Below are positions 17,208 through 25,868 of a DNA stretch of 64,000 nucleotides, in pieces. Source of the DNA: Flavobacterium sp. HTF (GTDB taxonomy: Bacteria; Bacteroidota; Bacteroidia; Flavobacteriales; Flavobacteriaceae); assembly GCF_003105115.1 (NCBI RefSeq), contig NZ_QETH01000010.1, forward strand, positions 41,084-105,083. Reading direction: 5' to 3'. The number at the start of each line of letters is the position of its first letter. Position 1 is the stretch's first letter. The notes beneath the pieces are model-generated. The model saw only the letters and a list, made by a program, of their open reading frames with translations. It was not told the origin of the DNA and ran no database searches. The position numbers were made by a program, and so were the translations under genes.

Positions 17208-18108
17208 TTGTTTTGAGTATTGGTAATTTTTTCTGCTTCAATTTTAAATTCATTCCTTCTATTCCCTGCAGTCCACCGGTGTGAATGAGTAAAATTTTTG
17301 AATTGGCAGGAAAATAATTTTTGTGTATTAAATCTATAACGCCAAAAACCATCTTTCCTGTATAAATTGGATCTAAAGGGACTTTATTTTCTTCAAAAAA
17401 AGTATTGATAAATTCGATTAATTCTAAATTTACCTTCCCATAGCCTCCAAAATGATAGTCAGAAATTAAATTCCAGTTATCTTTTTTTGCAAAAATACGA
17501 ATTTCATCGGTTAAAAAGTCACCTTTTAACGCCGGAAATCCTAAAATTTTCTGATTTGGCAATGCACTATTAATTAATCCGGAAATTGTACCACCGGTTC
17601 CAACTGCGCAGCAAACGTAATTAAAAACCGCATCTTCATCGGTTAAAATCTCTTCACAGCCTTTTACCGCCAATTCATTTGTACCGCCTTCCGGTACTAA
17701 ATAAAAATCACCAAACTTTTCTTTTAATTTTTCTATAAAAGGAAATTCATTTTTAAGCCGATAATCTTCTCTTGTGACAAACACAAATTGCATTCCGTTT
17801 TCCTGAGCGAATTTAAGCGTTGGATTTTCTTCTATTTTATCAAAAAGTTCATCGCCCCGGATAATGCCAATGGTCTTAAAACCCTGTTCTTTTCCGGCAA
17901 AAGCCACAGCCGCAATATGATTGGAAAATGCTCCGCCAAAAGTCAGTAAGGTTTGTTTATTTTCGGCTTTCGCCTGAACTAAATTGTATTTTAATTTCCT
18001 GAACTTATTTCCTGAAACAAAAGGATGAATCAGGTCTTCACGCTTTATTGTCAAAGAAATATCATTTGGGAAATTGATGGAAATATGTTGATTAAAAACT
18101 GGATTCAT
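17200..18108 (-). CDS. D-cysteine desulfhydrase / ACC deaminase family PLP enzyme
   Basis: A 302-residue fold-type II PLP enzyme. SGNKFRKLKYNL at 32-43 holds the PLP lysine Lys35; the phosphate-binding loop reads CAVGTGGTISGLI, and FGGAFSNHIAAVA and PEGGTNELAVKG are family hallmarks. Members either deaminate 1-aminocyclopropane-1-carboxylate or, more often in bacteria, convert D-cysteine to pyruvate, sulfide and ammonia; the sequence alone does not decide. It is the first gene of a two-gene transcript with the glucosaminidase, overlapping it by 8 bp. Confidence 0.9.
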   Translation of the reverse strand: MNPVFNQHISINFPNDISLTIKREDLIHPFVSGNKFRKLKYNLVQAKAENKQTLLTFGGAFSNHIAAVAFAGKEQGFKTIGIIRGDELFDKIEENPTLKFAQENGMQFVFVTREDYRLKNEFPFIEKLKEKFGDFYLVPEGGTNELAVKGCEEILTDEDAVFNYVCCAVGTGGTISGLINSALPNQKILGFPALKGDFLTDEIRIFAKKDNWNLISDYHFGGYGKVNLELIEFINTFFEENKVPLDPIYTGKMVFGVIDLIHKNYFPANSKILLIHTGGLQGIEGMNLKLKQKKLPILKTND

Positions 18109-18178
18109 TTTTTAAAGTTGAAAGTCGAAAGTGACAATTCTTATCTTAGTATTTTTAAAGCTTAAAGCCTATAGCATA

Positions 18179-18511
18179 TTATTTTTTTATGTAATGTAAA
18201 AACTGAAAAAACGATCGGTTTTTCAAATAATTCATATCCGTTTCTTTGGCGTAAGCTTCTCTTTCAAAACTGATATTTCGATAGGCCAAAGCTGTGTTTT
18301 TATATTGAATTAACCGAATCAAGTATTCTAAAAAATACCAGATAAAAAACGGGATTATTAAAAGTTCTGACTGCTGTCTTAAATGTATTTTTTCGTGATT
18401 GACAAATACCATATTCTTTTTATCAAAGTCATATTTCATCAAAACAAACGGAAAAACAGCCATTCCCCTATATCCTTTCGGAATTAAATATTTGGCAACA
18501 ATCAGAAACAT
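18179..18511 (-). CDS. Small membrane protein with an HExxH motif
   Basis: A 110-residue protein containing HEKIH at residues 39-43 and downstream glutamates in ISFEREAY (Glu83 and Glu85), with a hydrophobic segment LLIIPFFIWYFLEYLIRLI between them. HExxH followed by a distal Glu is the zinc-ligand pattern of gluzincin-type metallopeptidases, and conserved short proteins of this kind are seen in Bacteroidota. It is far shorter than typical proteases, so it may be a minimal membrane zinc protein; activity is not established. The spacer to the next plus-strand gene is 116 bp. Confidence 0.7.
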   Translation of the reverse strand: MFLIVAKYLIPKGYRGMAVFPFVLMKYDFDKKNMVFVNHEKIHLRQQSELLIIPFFIWYFLEYLIRLIQYKNTALAYRNISFEREAYAKETDMNYLKNRSFFQFLHYIKK

Positions 18512-18627
18512 TGGCTGTAAAATTTATAAATTTGTAGCTATAAAATTGTTCAATTTCAATAAAATCATAATCAAATATTCTTATTTTTGATTTTTAAGTT
18601 TATTAAAACGGAACCCGAAGCAGATTT

Positions 18628-18813
18628 ATGAAAGAGCAAAGTAATGAAAATAAATTAATCGAAGGCGAAGATTTTTACTATACGCCCGAAGGTTACAAAT
18701 GCTTTACTGAAAAACACCACTTAAAACGCGGTTACTGCTGTAAAAGCGGCTGTCGTCATTGCCCATACGGATTTGACAAAAGAACCGGGGAGATAAGAAA
18801 GAAAGCGAATTAG
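18628..18813 (+). CDS. DUF5522-like cysteine-rich small protein
   Basis: A 61-residue protein. The conserved core is EGEDFYYTPEGYKCFTEKHH then LKRGYCCKSGCRHCPYGFD, with cysteines and a histidine that look like a metal site. I recognise it as the DUF5522 family, widespread in Bacteroidota and of unknown function. The ORF begins with ATG preceded by AGCAGATTT and is complete. It is transcribed away from the HExxH gene. Confidence 0.85.
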   Translation: MKEQSNENKLIEGEDFYYTPEGYKCFTEKHHLKRGYCCKSGCRHCPYGFDKRTGEIRKKAN

Positions 18814-19191
18814 GCAATTTGAAAAATGTGTCAATTAGATAATTAAAATAAATTCCAAATTTTAAAATTCCAGATTCCAAACTAAGATCAACAATCTAAA
18901 CTCTAAAATCATAAATGGATATCCATTCAAGAAAATTCAGGATTAAAATCCACAAGTCTTATCACAGGTCGGATATCCGTTATCCTTAGTTTTTTAATTA
19001 GAAAATTTGTCAATGTGCCAATGCGTTAATTTGAAAATGAGATAATTATTTCAGATCAAATTTTACATTGATCAGAATTTAAGTCCCAGCGGGACGACAT
19101 AATCTAAAAAAACAAAAAATTAATCTGTTGTTAATCTAACCGCAATATCTTAGCATCTTAGATCCTCAGCACCTCAGAATCTTAAAAAAAA
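18814..19191. other. Intergenic region before urocanate hydratase, packed with degenerate repeats
   Basis: Contains AATTTGAAAAATGTGTCAAT-type repeats (18815-18844 and 19005-19048), ATTCCAAATT-type repeats (18848-18884), two GGATATCC palindromes (about 18916-18925 and 18970-18980), a GTCCC-AGC-GGGAC hairpin (about 19083-19096) and a TTAGCATCTTAGATCCTCAG run (19148-19188). No gene or clear promoter box is seen. Confidence 0.5.
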
Positions 19192-21168
19192 ATGACTTTC
19201 AAAGAACAAATACAACAAGGAATTCCTTCTATACTACCTCAAAAGGCAGCATATGATCCTGCTATTAATCACGCTCCGAAACGAAAAGAAATCCTTTCGG
19301 CAGAAGAAAAAAAACTGGCTCTCAAAAATGCTCTGCGTTATTTTGATCCCAAACACCATGCTGAATTAATTCCTGAATTTTCAGAAGAATTAGAAAAATA
19401 CGGGCGTATTTATATGTATCGCCTGCGTCCTGATTATAGAATGTATGCTCGTCCAATAGACGAATATCCTGGAAAATCATTACAGGCAAAAGCGATAATG
19501 CACATGATTCAGAACAATCTGGATTATGCCGTGGCGCAGCATCCGCATGAATTGATTACATATGGCGGAAACGGAGCTGTTTTCCAGAACTGGGCGCAAT
19601 ATTTACTGACCATGCAATATTTGTCTGAGATGACAGAGGAACAGACTTTAACCATGTATTCAGGGCATCCGATGGGATTATTTCCTTCGCACAAAGAAGC
19701 GCCGAGAGTTGTGGTTACCAACGGAATGGTAATTCCGAACTACTCAAAACCGGATGATTTGGAAAAAATGAATGCGCTTGGAGTTTCTCAATACGGACAA
19801 ATGACGGCAGGAAGTTATATGTATATCGGTCCGCAGGGAATTGTACACGGAACTACGATTACGGTTTTGAATGGTTTCAGAAAAATAAAATTAAATCCTG
19901 AAGGCAATTTATTTGTGACATCAGGTCTTGGCGGTATGTCGGGTGCACAGCCAAAAGCCGGAAATATAGCCGGTTGTATTACGGTCTGCGCCGAAGTAAA
20001 TCCGAAAATCACCAAAATCCGTCACGAACAAGGATGGATTAATGAAATTGTAACTTCTACAGATGAATTAGTCAAAAGAGTTAATTCGGCGAAAGCTAAT
20101 AAAGAAGTGGTTTCCATCGCTTATCTAGGAAATGTGGTTGATGTCTGGGAATGTTTTGATAAAGAAAACATCAAAATTGATTTAGGTTCTGATCAGACTT
20201 CTCTTCATAATCCGTGGGCGGGAGGTTATTATCCGGTTGGAATTTCTTTTGAAGATGCCAATAAAATGATGGCAGAAAATCCGGATTTATTCAAAGAAAA
20301 AGTTCAGGAAACGTTACGCCGTCACGCAGATGCCATTAATAAACATACGGCAAAAGGAACTTACTTTTTCGATTACGGAAATGCCTTTTTACTGGAAGCT
20401 TCACGCGCCGGTGCAGCTGTAATGGCCGAAAATAATATTGATTTTAAATATCCAAGTTATGTTCAGGACATAATGGGACCAATGTGTTTTGATTATGGAT
20501 TTGGGCCTTTCCGTTGGGTTTGTACTTCCGGAAAACCGGAAGATTTGCAAAAAACCGATTTAATTGCAAGTCAGGTTTTAGAGGAAATGTCGAAAACGGC
20601 TCCAAATGAAATCCAACAGCAAATGCAGGATAACATCAAATGGATTAAAGGCGCACAGGAAAATAAGCTGGTTGTAGGTTCTCAGGCGAGAATCCTTTAT
20701 GCTGATGCAGAAGGAAGAATTAAAATTGCAGAAGCTTTTAATCAGGCAATTGCCAAAGGTGAAATCGGCACTGTTGTTTTAGGACGCGATCATCACGATG
20801 TTTCCGGAACTGATTCGCCTTACAGAGAGACTTCAAACATCTACGACGGTTCCCGTTTTACTGCCGATATGGCGATTCATAACGTGATCGGAGACAGCTT
20901 TAGGGGAGCAACCTGGGTATCCATTCATAACGGCGGAGGAGTTGGCTGGGGAGAGGTAATAAACGGTGGATTTGGTATGGTTCTTGATGGTTCTAAAGAG
21001 GCTTCAAACCGTTTAGCATCAATGCTTTTTTGGGATGTTAACAACGGAATTTCAAGAAGAAGCTGGGCTAGAAATGAAGGTGCTGTTTTTGCAATAAAAC
21101 GTGCCATGGAAGTTCAGCCGTTATTAAAAGTAACTTTACCCAATATGGTTGACGAAAGTTTGCTTTAG
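19192..21168 (+). CDS. hutU: Urocanate hydratase (long form)
   Basis: Catalyses hydration of urocanate to 4-imidazolone-5-propionate, the second step of histidine degradation, using tightly bound NAD. The 658-residue protein has the dinucleotide-binding GLGGMSGAQP at 245-254 and the C-terminal family signature FRGATWVSIHNGGGVGWGEV. The usual proteobacterial enzyme is about 557 residues; extra residues here are spread through the N-terminal and central parts, as is seen in the Bacteroidota form. No hutH, hutI or hutG is adjacent, so the pathway genes are scattered in this genome. Confidence 0.93.
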   Translation: MTFKEQIQQGIPSILPQKAAYDPAINHAPKRKEILSAEEKKLALKNALRYFDPKHHAELIPEFSEELEKYGRIYMYRLRPDYRMYARPIDEYPGKSLQAKAIMHMIQNNLDYAVAQHPHELITYGGNGAVFQNWAQYLLTMQYLSEMTEEQTLTMYSGHPMGLFPSHKEAPRVVVTNGMVIPNYSKPDDLEKMNALGVSQYGQMTAGSYMYIGPQGIVHGTTITVLNGFRKIKLNPEGNLFVTSGLGGMSGAQPKAGNIAGCITVCAEVNPKITKIRHEQGWINEIVTSTDELVKRVNSAKANKEVVSIAYLGNVVDVWECFDKENIKIDLGSDQTSLHNPWAGGYYPVGISFEDANKMMAENPDLFKEKVQETLRRHADAINKHTAKGTYFFDYGNAFLLEASRAGAAVMAENNIDFKYPSYVQDIMGPMCFDYGFGPFRWVCTSGKPEDLQKTDLIASQVLEEMSKTAPNEIQQQMQDNIKWIKGAQENKLVVGSQARILYADAEGRIKIAEAFNQAIAKGEIGTVVLGRDHHDVSGTDSPYRETSNIYDGSRFTADMAIHNVIGDSFRGATWVSIHNGGGVGWGEVINGGFGMVLDGSKEASNRLASMLFWDVNNGISRRSWARNEGAVFAIKRAMEVQPLLKVTLPNMVDESLL

Positions 21169-21214
21169 GTAAAAGTTTCTTGTTTTGAAACATGAACATT
21201 TAATCCTTAAAAAT

Positions 21215-21751
21215 ATGAAAACATTCAAATTAATTCCTGTCTTTTTGCTTTTAATACTTGCCTCATGCAGTACGGTTAGTGTATATTCTGATTATGATAA
21301 AAATGTAGATTTTGCGCCTTATAAGACTTACGCTTTTTTTAAAGCCGGAATTGATAAGGTTGAAATTTCTGATTTAGACAAAAGACGTATTCTGCATGCC
21401 ATAGACCAACAAATGCAGGCAAAGGGTTTTACCAAAAGTGAAAACCCGGATCTGTTAGTAAATATTTTCACGAAATCGAGAGAACAGGTAAACGTAAACC
21501 AATTTAGCGCCGGATGGGGTTATGGCTGGGGATGGGGCTGGAATCCTTACATGATGTACGGCAACCAGACTTCTGTTTCTACTTCTACTGAAGGAACTTT
21601 GTATATTGACCTGATCGATGCTAAAAAGAAAGAAATGATCTGGCAGGGTGAAGGAATTGGAAACCTAACTAAAAACGTCGATAAAAAAGACGAAAAAGTA
21701 AATGAGTTTGTATCTAAAATTTTAGCTCAATATCCGCCTGTAAAAAAATAA
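21215..21751 (+). CDS. DUF4136 lipoprotein
   Basis: The likely start is ATG at 21215, giving MKTFKLIPVFLLLILASC with lipobox cysteine at 18; an upstream TTG frame would spoil the signal peptide. The protein (about 178 residues) has the DUF4136 plan: VYSDYDKNVDFAPYKTYAF near the N-terminus, and SEGTLYID-like strand TEGTLYIDLIDAKKKEMIWQ, with a Gly/Trp-rich loop YGWGWGWNPYMMYG. The family comprises envelope lipoproteins of unknown role. It lies 47 bp after hutU and may be cotranscribed. Confidence 0.85.
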   Translation: MKTFKLIPVFLLLILASCSTVSVYSDYDKNVDFAPYKTYAFFKAGIDKVEISDLDKRRILHAIDQQMQAKGFTKSENPDLLVNIFTKSREQVNVNQFSAGWGYGWGWGWNPYMMYGNQTSVSTSTEGTLYIDLIDAKKKEMIWQGEGIGNLTKNVDKKDEKVNEFVSKILAQYPPVKK

Positions 21752-21757
21752 TTTAAG

Positions 21758-21765
21758 TACATTTG
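21758..21765 (+). promoter_or_regulatory. -7 promoter box of the ilvA leader transcript
   Basis: TACATTTG matches TAnnTTTG and lies 18 bp before the leader ATG at 21784. No perfect TTTG sits 19 bp upstream, so the -33 element is weak. Confidence 0.55.
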
Positions 21766-21783
21766 TTTTTCAGACAAGAAAAT

Positions 21784-21843
21784 ATGACGAATTTTAATAA
21801 CATTATTATCGCTATTATTAGCATTATTGCAATTCAGCAATGA
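21784..21843 (+). CDS. Isoleucine-rich leader peptide of ilvA
   Basis: A complete 19-codon ORF encoding MTNFNNIIIAIISIIAIQQ, in which eight of 19 residues are isoleucine, seven of them ATT. It lies between a promoter box and a terminator hairpin directly ahead of threonine dehydratase, the first enzyme of isoleucine synthesis. This arrangement is a classic attenuator: ribosome stalling at Ile codons when Ile-tRNA is scarce would prevent terminator formation. No other reading of this ORF is needed. It is too short for automatic gene calling. Confidence 0.85.
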   Translation: MTNFNNIIIAIISIIAIQQ

Positions 21844-21882
21844 TGGCGAGGTGTTATATAAATAAGTAAAATATAATCTATA

Positions 21883-21908
21883 AACCTCCCACATCGGGAG
21901 GTTTTTTT
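21883..21908 (+). terminator. ilvA attenuator terminator
   Basis: Perfect 8-bp stem AACCTCCC (21883-21890) with GGGAGGTT (21896-21903), loop ACATC, followed by a run of T to 21908. A competing pairing GAGGT (21848-21852) with ACCTC (21884-21888) could act as antiterminator. It lies 39 bp after the leader stop codon and about 108 bp before ilvA. Confidence 0.85.
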
Positions 21909-22016
21909 ATTTTAAAAAATAACTAAAAGCTGCCATGAATTATACAAATTAGCACAAATTGTTTTTGTCTTATTAAATAATAATTCGTGCAATTCGTGGC
22001 AAAAAGAACAAATATT

Positions 22017-23261
22017 ATGGAATTATTCAACGAAGTACTCGCCGCAAAAAAACATTTAGAAACTGTAGTTGCCGCTACCCCACTCACTCAAAATCTCAAT
22101 CTTTCGGATGAATTTGAAGCTAATATTCTTTTAAAAAGAGAAGATTTACAAATTGTCAGATCTTATAAAATCAGGGGAGCTTACAATAAAATTTCATCTC
22201 TGACTGAAAAAGAAAAAGCAAACGGAATTGTTTGTGCAAGTGCGGGGAATCATGCGCAGGGAGTGGCATATTCCTGTAACTTACTTAAAATAAACGGCAA
22301 AATTTACATGCCTAAAACAACTCCAAAACAAAAGGTAAAACAAGTACAATTGTTTGGAAAATCTTTTGTAGAAATTGTTTTAACAGGTGACACTTTTGAT
22401 GATGCGTATGCTTCGGCAACGGCAGATGCCATCAAAAACCATAAAACCTTTATCCATCCTTTTGATGATATAAAAGTCATAGCCGGCCAGGGAACTGTGG
22501 GCTTAGAAATTCTTGAGACTTATAAAGATCCTGTCGATTATGTTTTTGTTCCGATTGGCGGCGGCGGACTGGCTTCAGGGTTATCTGAAGTTTTTAAACA
22601 GCTGAGTCCAAATACCAAAATAATCGGGGTAGAGCCAAAAGGAGCTCCTTCGATGAAAACTTCCATTGAGGAAAATAAAAACACGGCATTAAAAACCATT
22701 GACAAATTTGTTGACGGCGCAGCTGTTAAGCAAGTTGGCGATATGACTTTTGAAATCTGCAAACACAACCTTGAAGACATAATTCTGGTTCCCGAAGGAA
22801 AAGTCTGCACGACCATTTTACGATTGTACAATGAAGAAGCAATGGTAGTAGAGCCTGCAGGTGCACTGACAATTGCAGCTTTAGATTTTTATAAAGATAA
22901 AATAAAAGGCAAAACTGTAGTTTGTGTGGTAAGCGGTAGTAATAATGATATCGAAAGAACTGCCGAAATAAAAGAACGTTCTTTGCTTTACGAAGGGTTA
23001 ATGCATTACTTCATGATTCAGTTTCCGCAGCGTCCGGGTGCTTTAAAAGAATTTGTGAATAATATTTTAGGCCCTGATGACGACATTACGTATTTTCAGT
23101 TTCACAAAAAAAACAATCGTGAAGTAGGCTCTGTGGTCGTTGGATTAGAACTGAAAAATAAAAATGACATCATGTCCATCAAACTGAATATGACTCAAAA
23201 TGGTTTTGAGTTCCAGTATCTGAATGATAACCAGGATTTGTTTACACAGCTTATCGGGTAA
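22017..23261 (+). CDS. ilvA: Threonine dehydratase (isoleucine biosynthesis)
   Basis: Deaminates threonine to 2-oxobutanoate, the first step towards isoleucine. The start is set at ATG 22017 (MELFNEVLAAKKHL); an upstream GTG frame lies in a repeat-like non-coding stretch. The 414-residue protein has the PLP lysine Lys51 (RSYKIRGAYN), glycine loop GGGGLASGLSE and a C-terminal ACT-like regulatory domain (about 325-414, HYFMIQFPQRPGALKEFVNN). A single regulatory domain matches the short Bacillus/Corynebacterium form. Ile-coded attenuation upstream supports the biosynthetic, not catabolic, role. Confidence 0.95.
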   Translation: MELFNEVLAAKKHLETVVAATPLTQNLNLSDEFEANILLKREDLQIVRSYKIRGAYNKISSLTEKEKANGIVCASAGNHAQGVAYSCNLLKINGKIYMPKTTPKQKVKQVQLFGKSFVEIVLTGDTFDDAYASATADAIKNHKTFIHPFDDIKVIAGQGTVGLEILETYKDPVDYVFVPIGGGGLASGLSEVFKQLSPNTKIIGVEPKGAPSMKTSIEENKNTALKTIDKFVDGAAVKQVGDMTFEICKHNLEDIILVPEGKVCTTILRLYNEEAMVVEPAGALTIAALDFYKDKIKGKTVVCVVSGSNNDIERTAEIKERSLLYEGLMHYFMIQFPQRPGALKEFVNNILGPDDDITYFQFHKKNNREVGSVVVGLELKNKNDIMSIKLNMTQNGFEFQYLNDNQDLFTQLIG

Positions 23262-23265
23262 AATA

Positions 23266-23297
23266 AAAAGGCTGTCTGATATTTCAGGCAGCCTTTT
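23266..23297. terminator. Bidirectional terminator between ilvA and the GH30 gene
   Basis: Stem AAAAGGCTGTCTGA (23266-23279) with TCAGGCAGCCTTTT (23284-23297), one G-U pair, between convergent genes. Confidence 0.85.
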
Positions 23298-23332
23298 GTC
23301 AAATAAAATTACTAACTAATTATAAACTTGAC

Positions 23333-25483
23333 TTATTGTTTAAGAACTTTTTTAGAATAAGTTCCTTTATCATCTTTGATATTAACGATATAAAGCCCTT
23401 TTGGTAATCTTGAGATTTCGATTTCAGACTGATTTCCTTTTGTGAAATTTATAGTCTTTTTCAATACACTTTGTCCAGTTATCGAATAGATTTCAACTTC
23501 TCCATCACCTTCATGGTTTGTATCAATTTTTAAAAAATCATTGGTTTTATTAATAAAGGCGGTCATTTCATTTTCGCTGTCCTTTTCCGGCTTTGATATA
23601 CCATTTTTTGCAGTAGATTCAACTTGTACTAATTGCCATTGCTGATTTAAATTACCTGTATAAGACCAAACCTGTATATTGGCACCATTCGCAGTTGAAA
23701 CATTTTCTACGTCTAATGATTTTCCGCTATTCACATTGATAATTTTATAATAGCCATCACCAAGACTCGTAACTGTCCACTTAAATTCATTAGAAGCTGA
23801 AAAAGTTTTTTGCTGTACTTTTAGTCCGTCTCCAGTTCCATTGTTTTCAACTGCCAGATACATTCCGGTCGATTTTACTATTATGTAATAATTTCCTGCT
23901 CCATCAGAAACAAACTTCCAGCGCTGGTTATTTCCGCCTCCGCCTGTTACATCATATTGCTGAATTCTGCTTCCGCTGGTAGTGGCATTATCTGCGACAT
24001 CTAAACCCTTATTGCTGTTTCTTGAGATAATATTATAATATCCCGGTAAACCTGTAACAGGTGGTGTTCCCGCTCCCCAATTAAATGTAACTGCCGATGA
24101 AGCCGGAACTGCATAATTGAATGCTGATGAGCCTGAAACTACTTTTATAGTATTCGAAGATCCGCCTGTGTTGTATACTAAAAGTGCAATTGATCCGTCA
24201 GGGTTTTTAAATCCAACTGAAAGGATGCTTCCGCTGGTACTCGAAGAACCGATTCTTACCGCTCCGGGTTTTACAAATTTTGAAATTTGCCCAATGATAT
24301 AAAATGCTACATTTTTACTGTAATTTGTACTATTATTAACGGTAATTGCTCCTAAACAAGTATTGCATCCGCCAGGAGTACGCGGTCCTAAAGCTGAATT
24401 ATTGGCAGCATTCCATTCCAAAACTGTTTTTGACCAGTTTGTTGTACTTCCAATAACCACATTTTGCATATGCCAGCCAAAATCTCCGCTAAAACTTCCG
24501 CCGGAACCTGTATATTGTTCTGTAAAATAAACGTTTTTGTTTGTTGCATTGCGTACCGTTGACATAGCCGAGATATTTCCTAAATACAGGTGAAATGCTG
24601 CTCCATCAACATAACTACTGTTGTTCAGCACATCAATCGGATACGCTGTATTATCACAGTTATGATCGAAGGCGATGATTTTTACACCTCCATAACCTGC
24701 AGATGCCAGTTGAGGCCCAAGTTGTTGATTAATAAAGTTCTTTTGCTCTGTAGAATTCATCAGCATACTTGGTTCATTGTGCGGATTTTCAGGTTCGTTT
24801 TGCGGTGTGATTCCCCAAATCGGAATTCCCTGTGCCTGCATGGCTGCAATGTATTTTACAAAATATTTAGCATAAGCCGCATAATATTGTGTTTGCAGAC
24901 TTCCGCCAATCCAGGAACCATTGGTTTTCATCCAGCGTGGCGCTGACCATGGTGTTGCTAATATTTTTATGTTTGGATTAATCAGCTGAATCTTTTTGAT
25001 AATCGGAATTAAATACGTCAAATCCGGTCCGTTCAGACTAAAATTATTCATATTGGTATCGCCTGACGTTTCGTTATAGCTATAAGAAGAACTACTTAAA
25101 TCTGAAGCTGCAATACTAATACGAATTACACTTGCATTTAAACCCGTGGCTGGATTGTACAAATCATTCAATAATTGATTTTGTTGTGTTGCTGCCATTC
25201 CGCTGATTACTTCGGCACTTCCTTCTGTAAGTGTGTAACCAAATCCGTCCATTGTTTGATAAGTCGTTCCTGTATTAACTGTAACTGTTGAAGGATTAGT
25301 TCCTGAATTTGTACCAAAACTTATAGTTGCCTGTTGTTGGAGTAATTTGGTCTGATCCCCGGACGTGATCCATGGAGTAACAGTCTGTGCGCTGATCCTG
25401 GTAACAAATAAAAACAATATAATGATTGGCACCATTATATTAAGTCTTAGCCGGTTTGTGGTTTTTGGGGTAGTTTTGTTCAT
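23333..25483 (-). CDS. Secreted GH30 glycoside hydrolase with ricin-type lectin and T9SS domains
   Basis: A 716-residue exported enzyme. After a signal peptide (cleavage near SAQ, residue 33) comes a GH30 TIM barrel with beta-sandwich (about 40-470). The acid/base is Glu230 (GITPQNEPENPH) and the nucleophile Glu322 (VYFTEQYTGSGG). A ricin-type beta-trefoil (about 480-620) shows QxW-like NNQRWKF and NQQWQLV. The C-terminal 60 residues (EIYSITGQSVLKKTINF ... LPKGLYIVNIKDD ... KKVLKQ) are a type IX secretion sorting domain. GH30 members hydrolyse glucosylceramide, beta-1,6-glucan or xylan; the substrate is open. The gene stands alone, not in a polysaccharide-utilisation locus. Confidence 0.92.
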   Translation of the reverse strand: MNKTTPKTTNRLRLNIMVPIIILFLFVTRISAQTVTPWITSGDQTKLLQQQATISFGTNSGTNPSTVTVNTGTTYQTMDGFGYTLTEGSAEVISGMAATQQNQLLNDLYNPATGLNASVIRISIAASDLSSSSYSYNETSGDTNMNNFSLNGPDLTYLIPIIKKIQLINPNIKILATPWSAPRWMKTNGSWIGGSLQTQYYAAYAKYFVKYIAAMQAQGIPIWGITPQNEPENPHNEPSMLMNSTEQKNFINQQLGPQLASAGYGGVKIIAFDHNCDNTAYPIDVLNNSSYVDGAAFHLYLGNISAMSTVRNATNKNVYFTEQYTGSGGSFSGDFGWHMQNVVIGSTTNWSKTVLEWNAANNSALGPRTPGGCNTCLGAITVNNSTNYSKNVAFYIIGQISKFVKPGAVRIGSSSTSGSILSVGFKNPDGSIALLVYNTGGSSNTIKVVSGSSAFNYAVPASSAVTFNWGAGTPPVTGLPGYYNIISRNSNKGLDVADNATTSGSRIQQYDVTGGGGNNQRWKFVSDGAGNYYIIVKSTGMYLAVENNGTGDGLKVQQKTFSASNEFKWTVTSLGDGYYKIINVNSGKSLDVENVSTANGANIQVWSYTGNLNQQWQLVQVESTAKNGISKPEKDSENEMTAFINKTNDFLKIDTNHEGDGEVEIYSITGQSVLKKTINFTKGNQSEIEISRLPKGLYIVNIKDDKGTYSKKVLKQ

Positions 25484-25868
25484 TTTTTTTAAGTTTCTAA
25501 TAATTTAATTTTTCTTTATTTTTAAGATTAATTTTATTAATTACACTCAAAATTATGTTAATTTTAATTAATATCACATTTTAATAACTTAACAAAAACA
25601 CATCAAAAAAGACATAAAACCTTATAAAAACTTATCTTGTTAAAAATCAAAATGCTAATAATCAGTAAATTACATACAAATATTAACTTCTAAAAAAGTA
25701 AGTAAATTCACAGACTTCCTTACAGGTTCAATTTTAATTAAAAACTTTACTGTTTCGGACCTGATTAGGCAGAATTATAAATTAAAAATTGCTGTTAAAT
25801 GATAAATATCAGAAAGCAAAACCTTAGTTATATTGTATTTTTGTGCTTCATTAATATATTTAAAGAAA
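25484..25868. other. AT-rich divergent intergenic region
   Basis: A 385-bp spacer between the GH30 gene and the truncated haemoglobin gene, very rich in A and T. A TATTTTTG box at 25836-25843 is a candidate -7 element for the globin gene. I see no other element and no ORF. Confidence 0.5.

Noticed and set aside
18815..19191. Possible CRISPR array from repeated words
   Set aside because: The repeated phrases vary in length and spacing, with no constant spacer size and no cas genes.
21185..21214. Earlier TTG start for the DUF4136 lipoprotein
   Set aside because: It would put 10 residues before the lipoprotein signal peptide, so the ATG at 21215 was kept.
21987..22016. Earlier GTG start for threonine dehydratase
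   Set aside because: The added residues come from a TTCGTGCAATTCGTGGCA-type repeat; the ATG at 22017 matches the family N-terminus.
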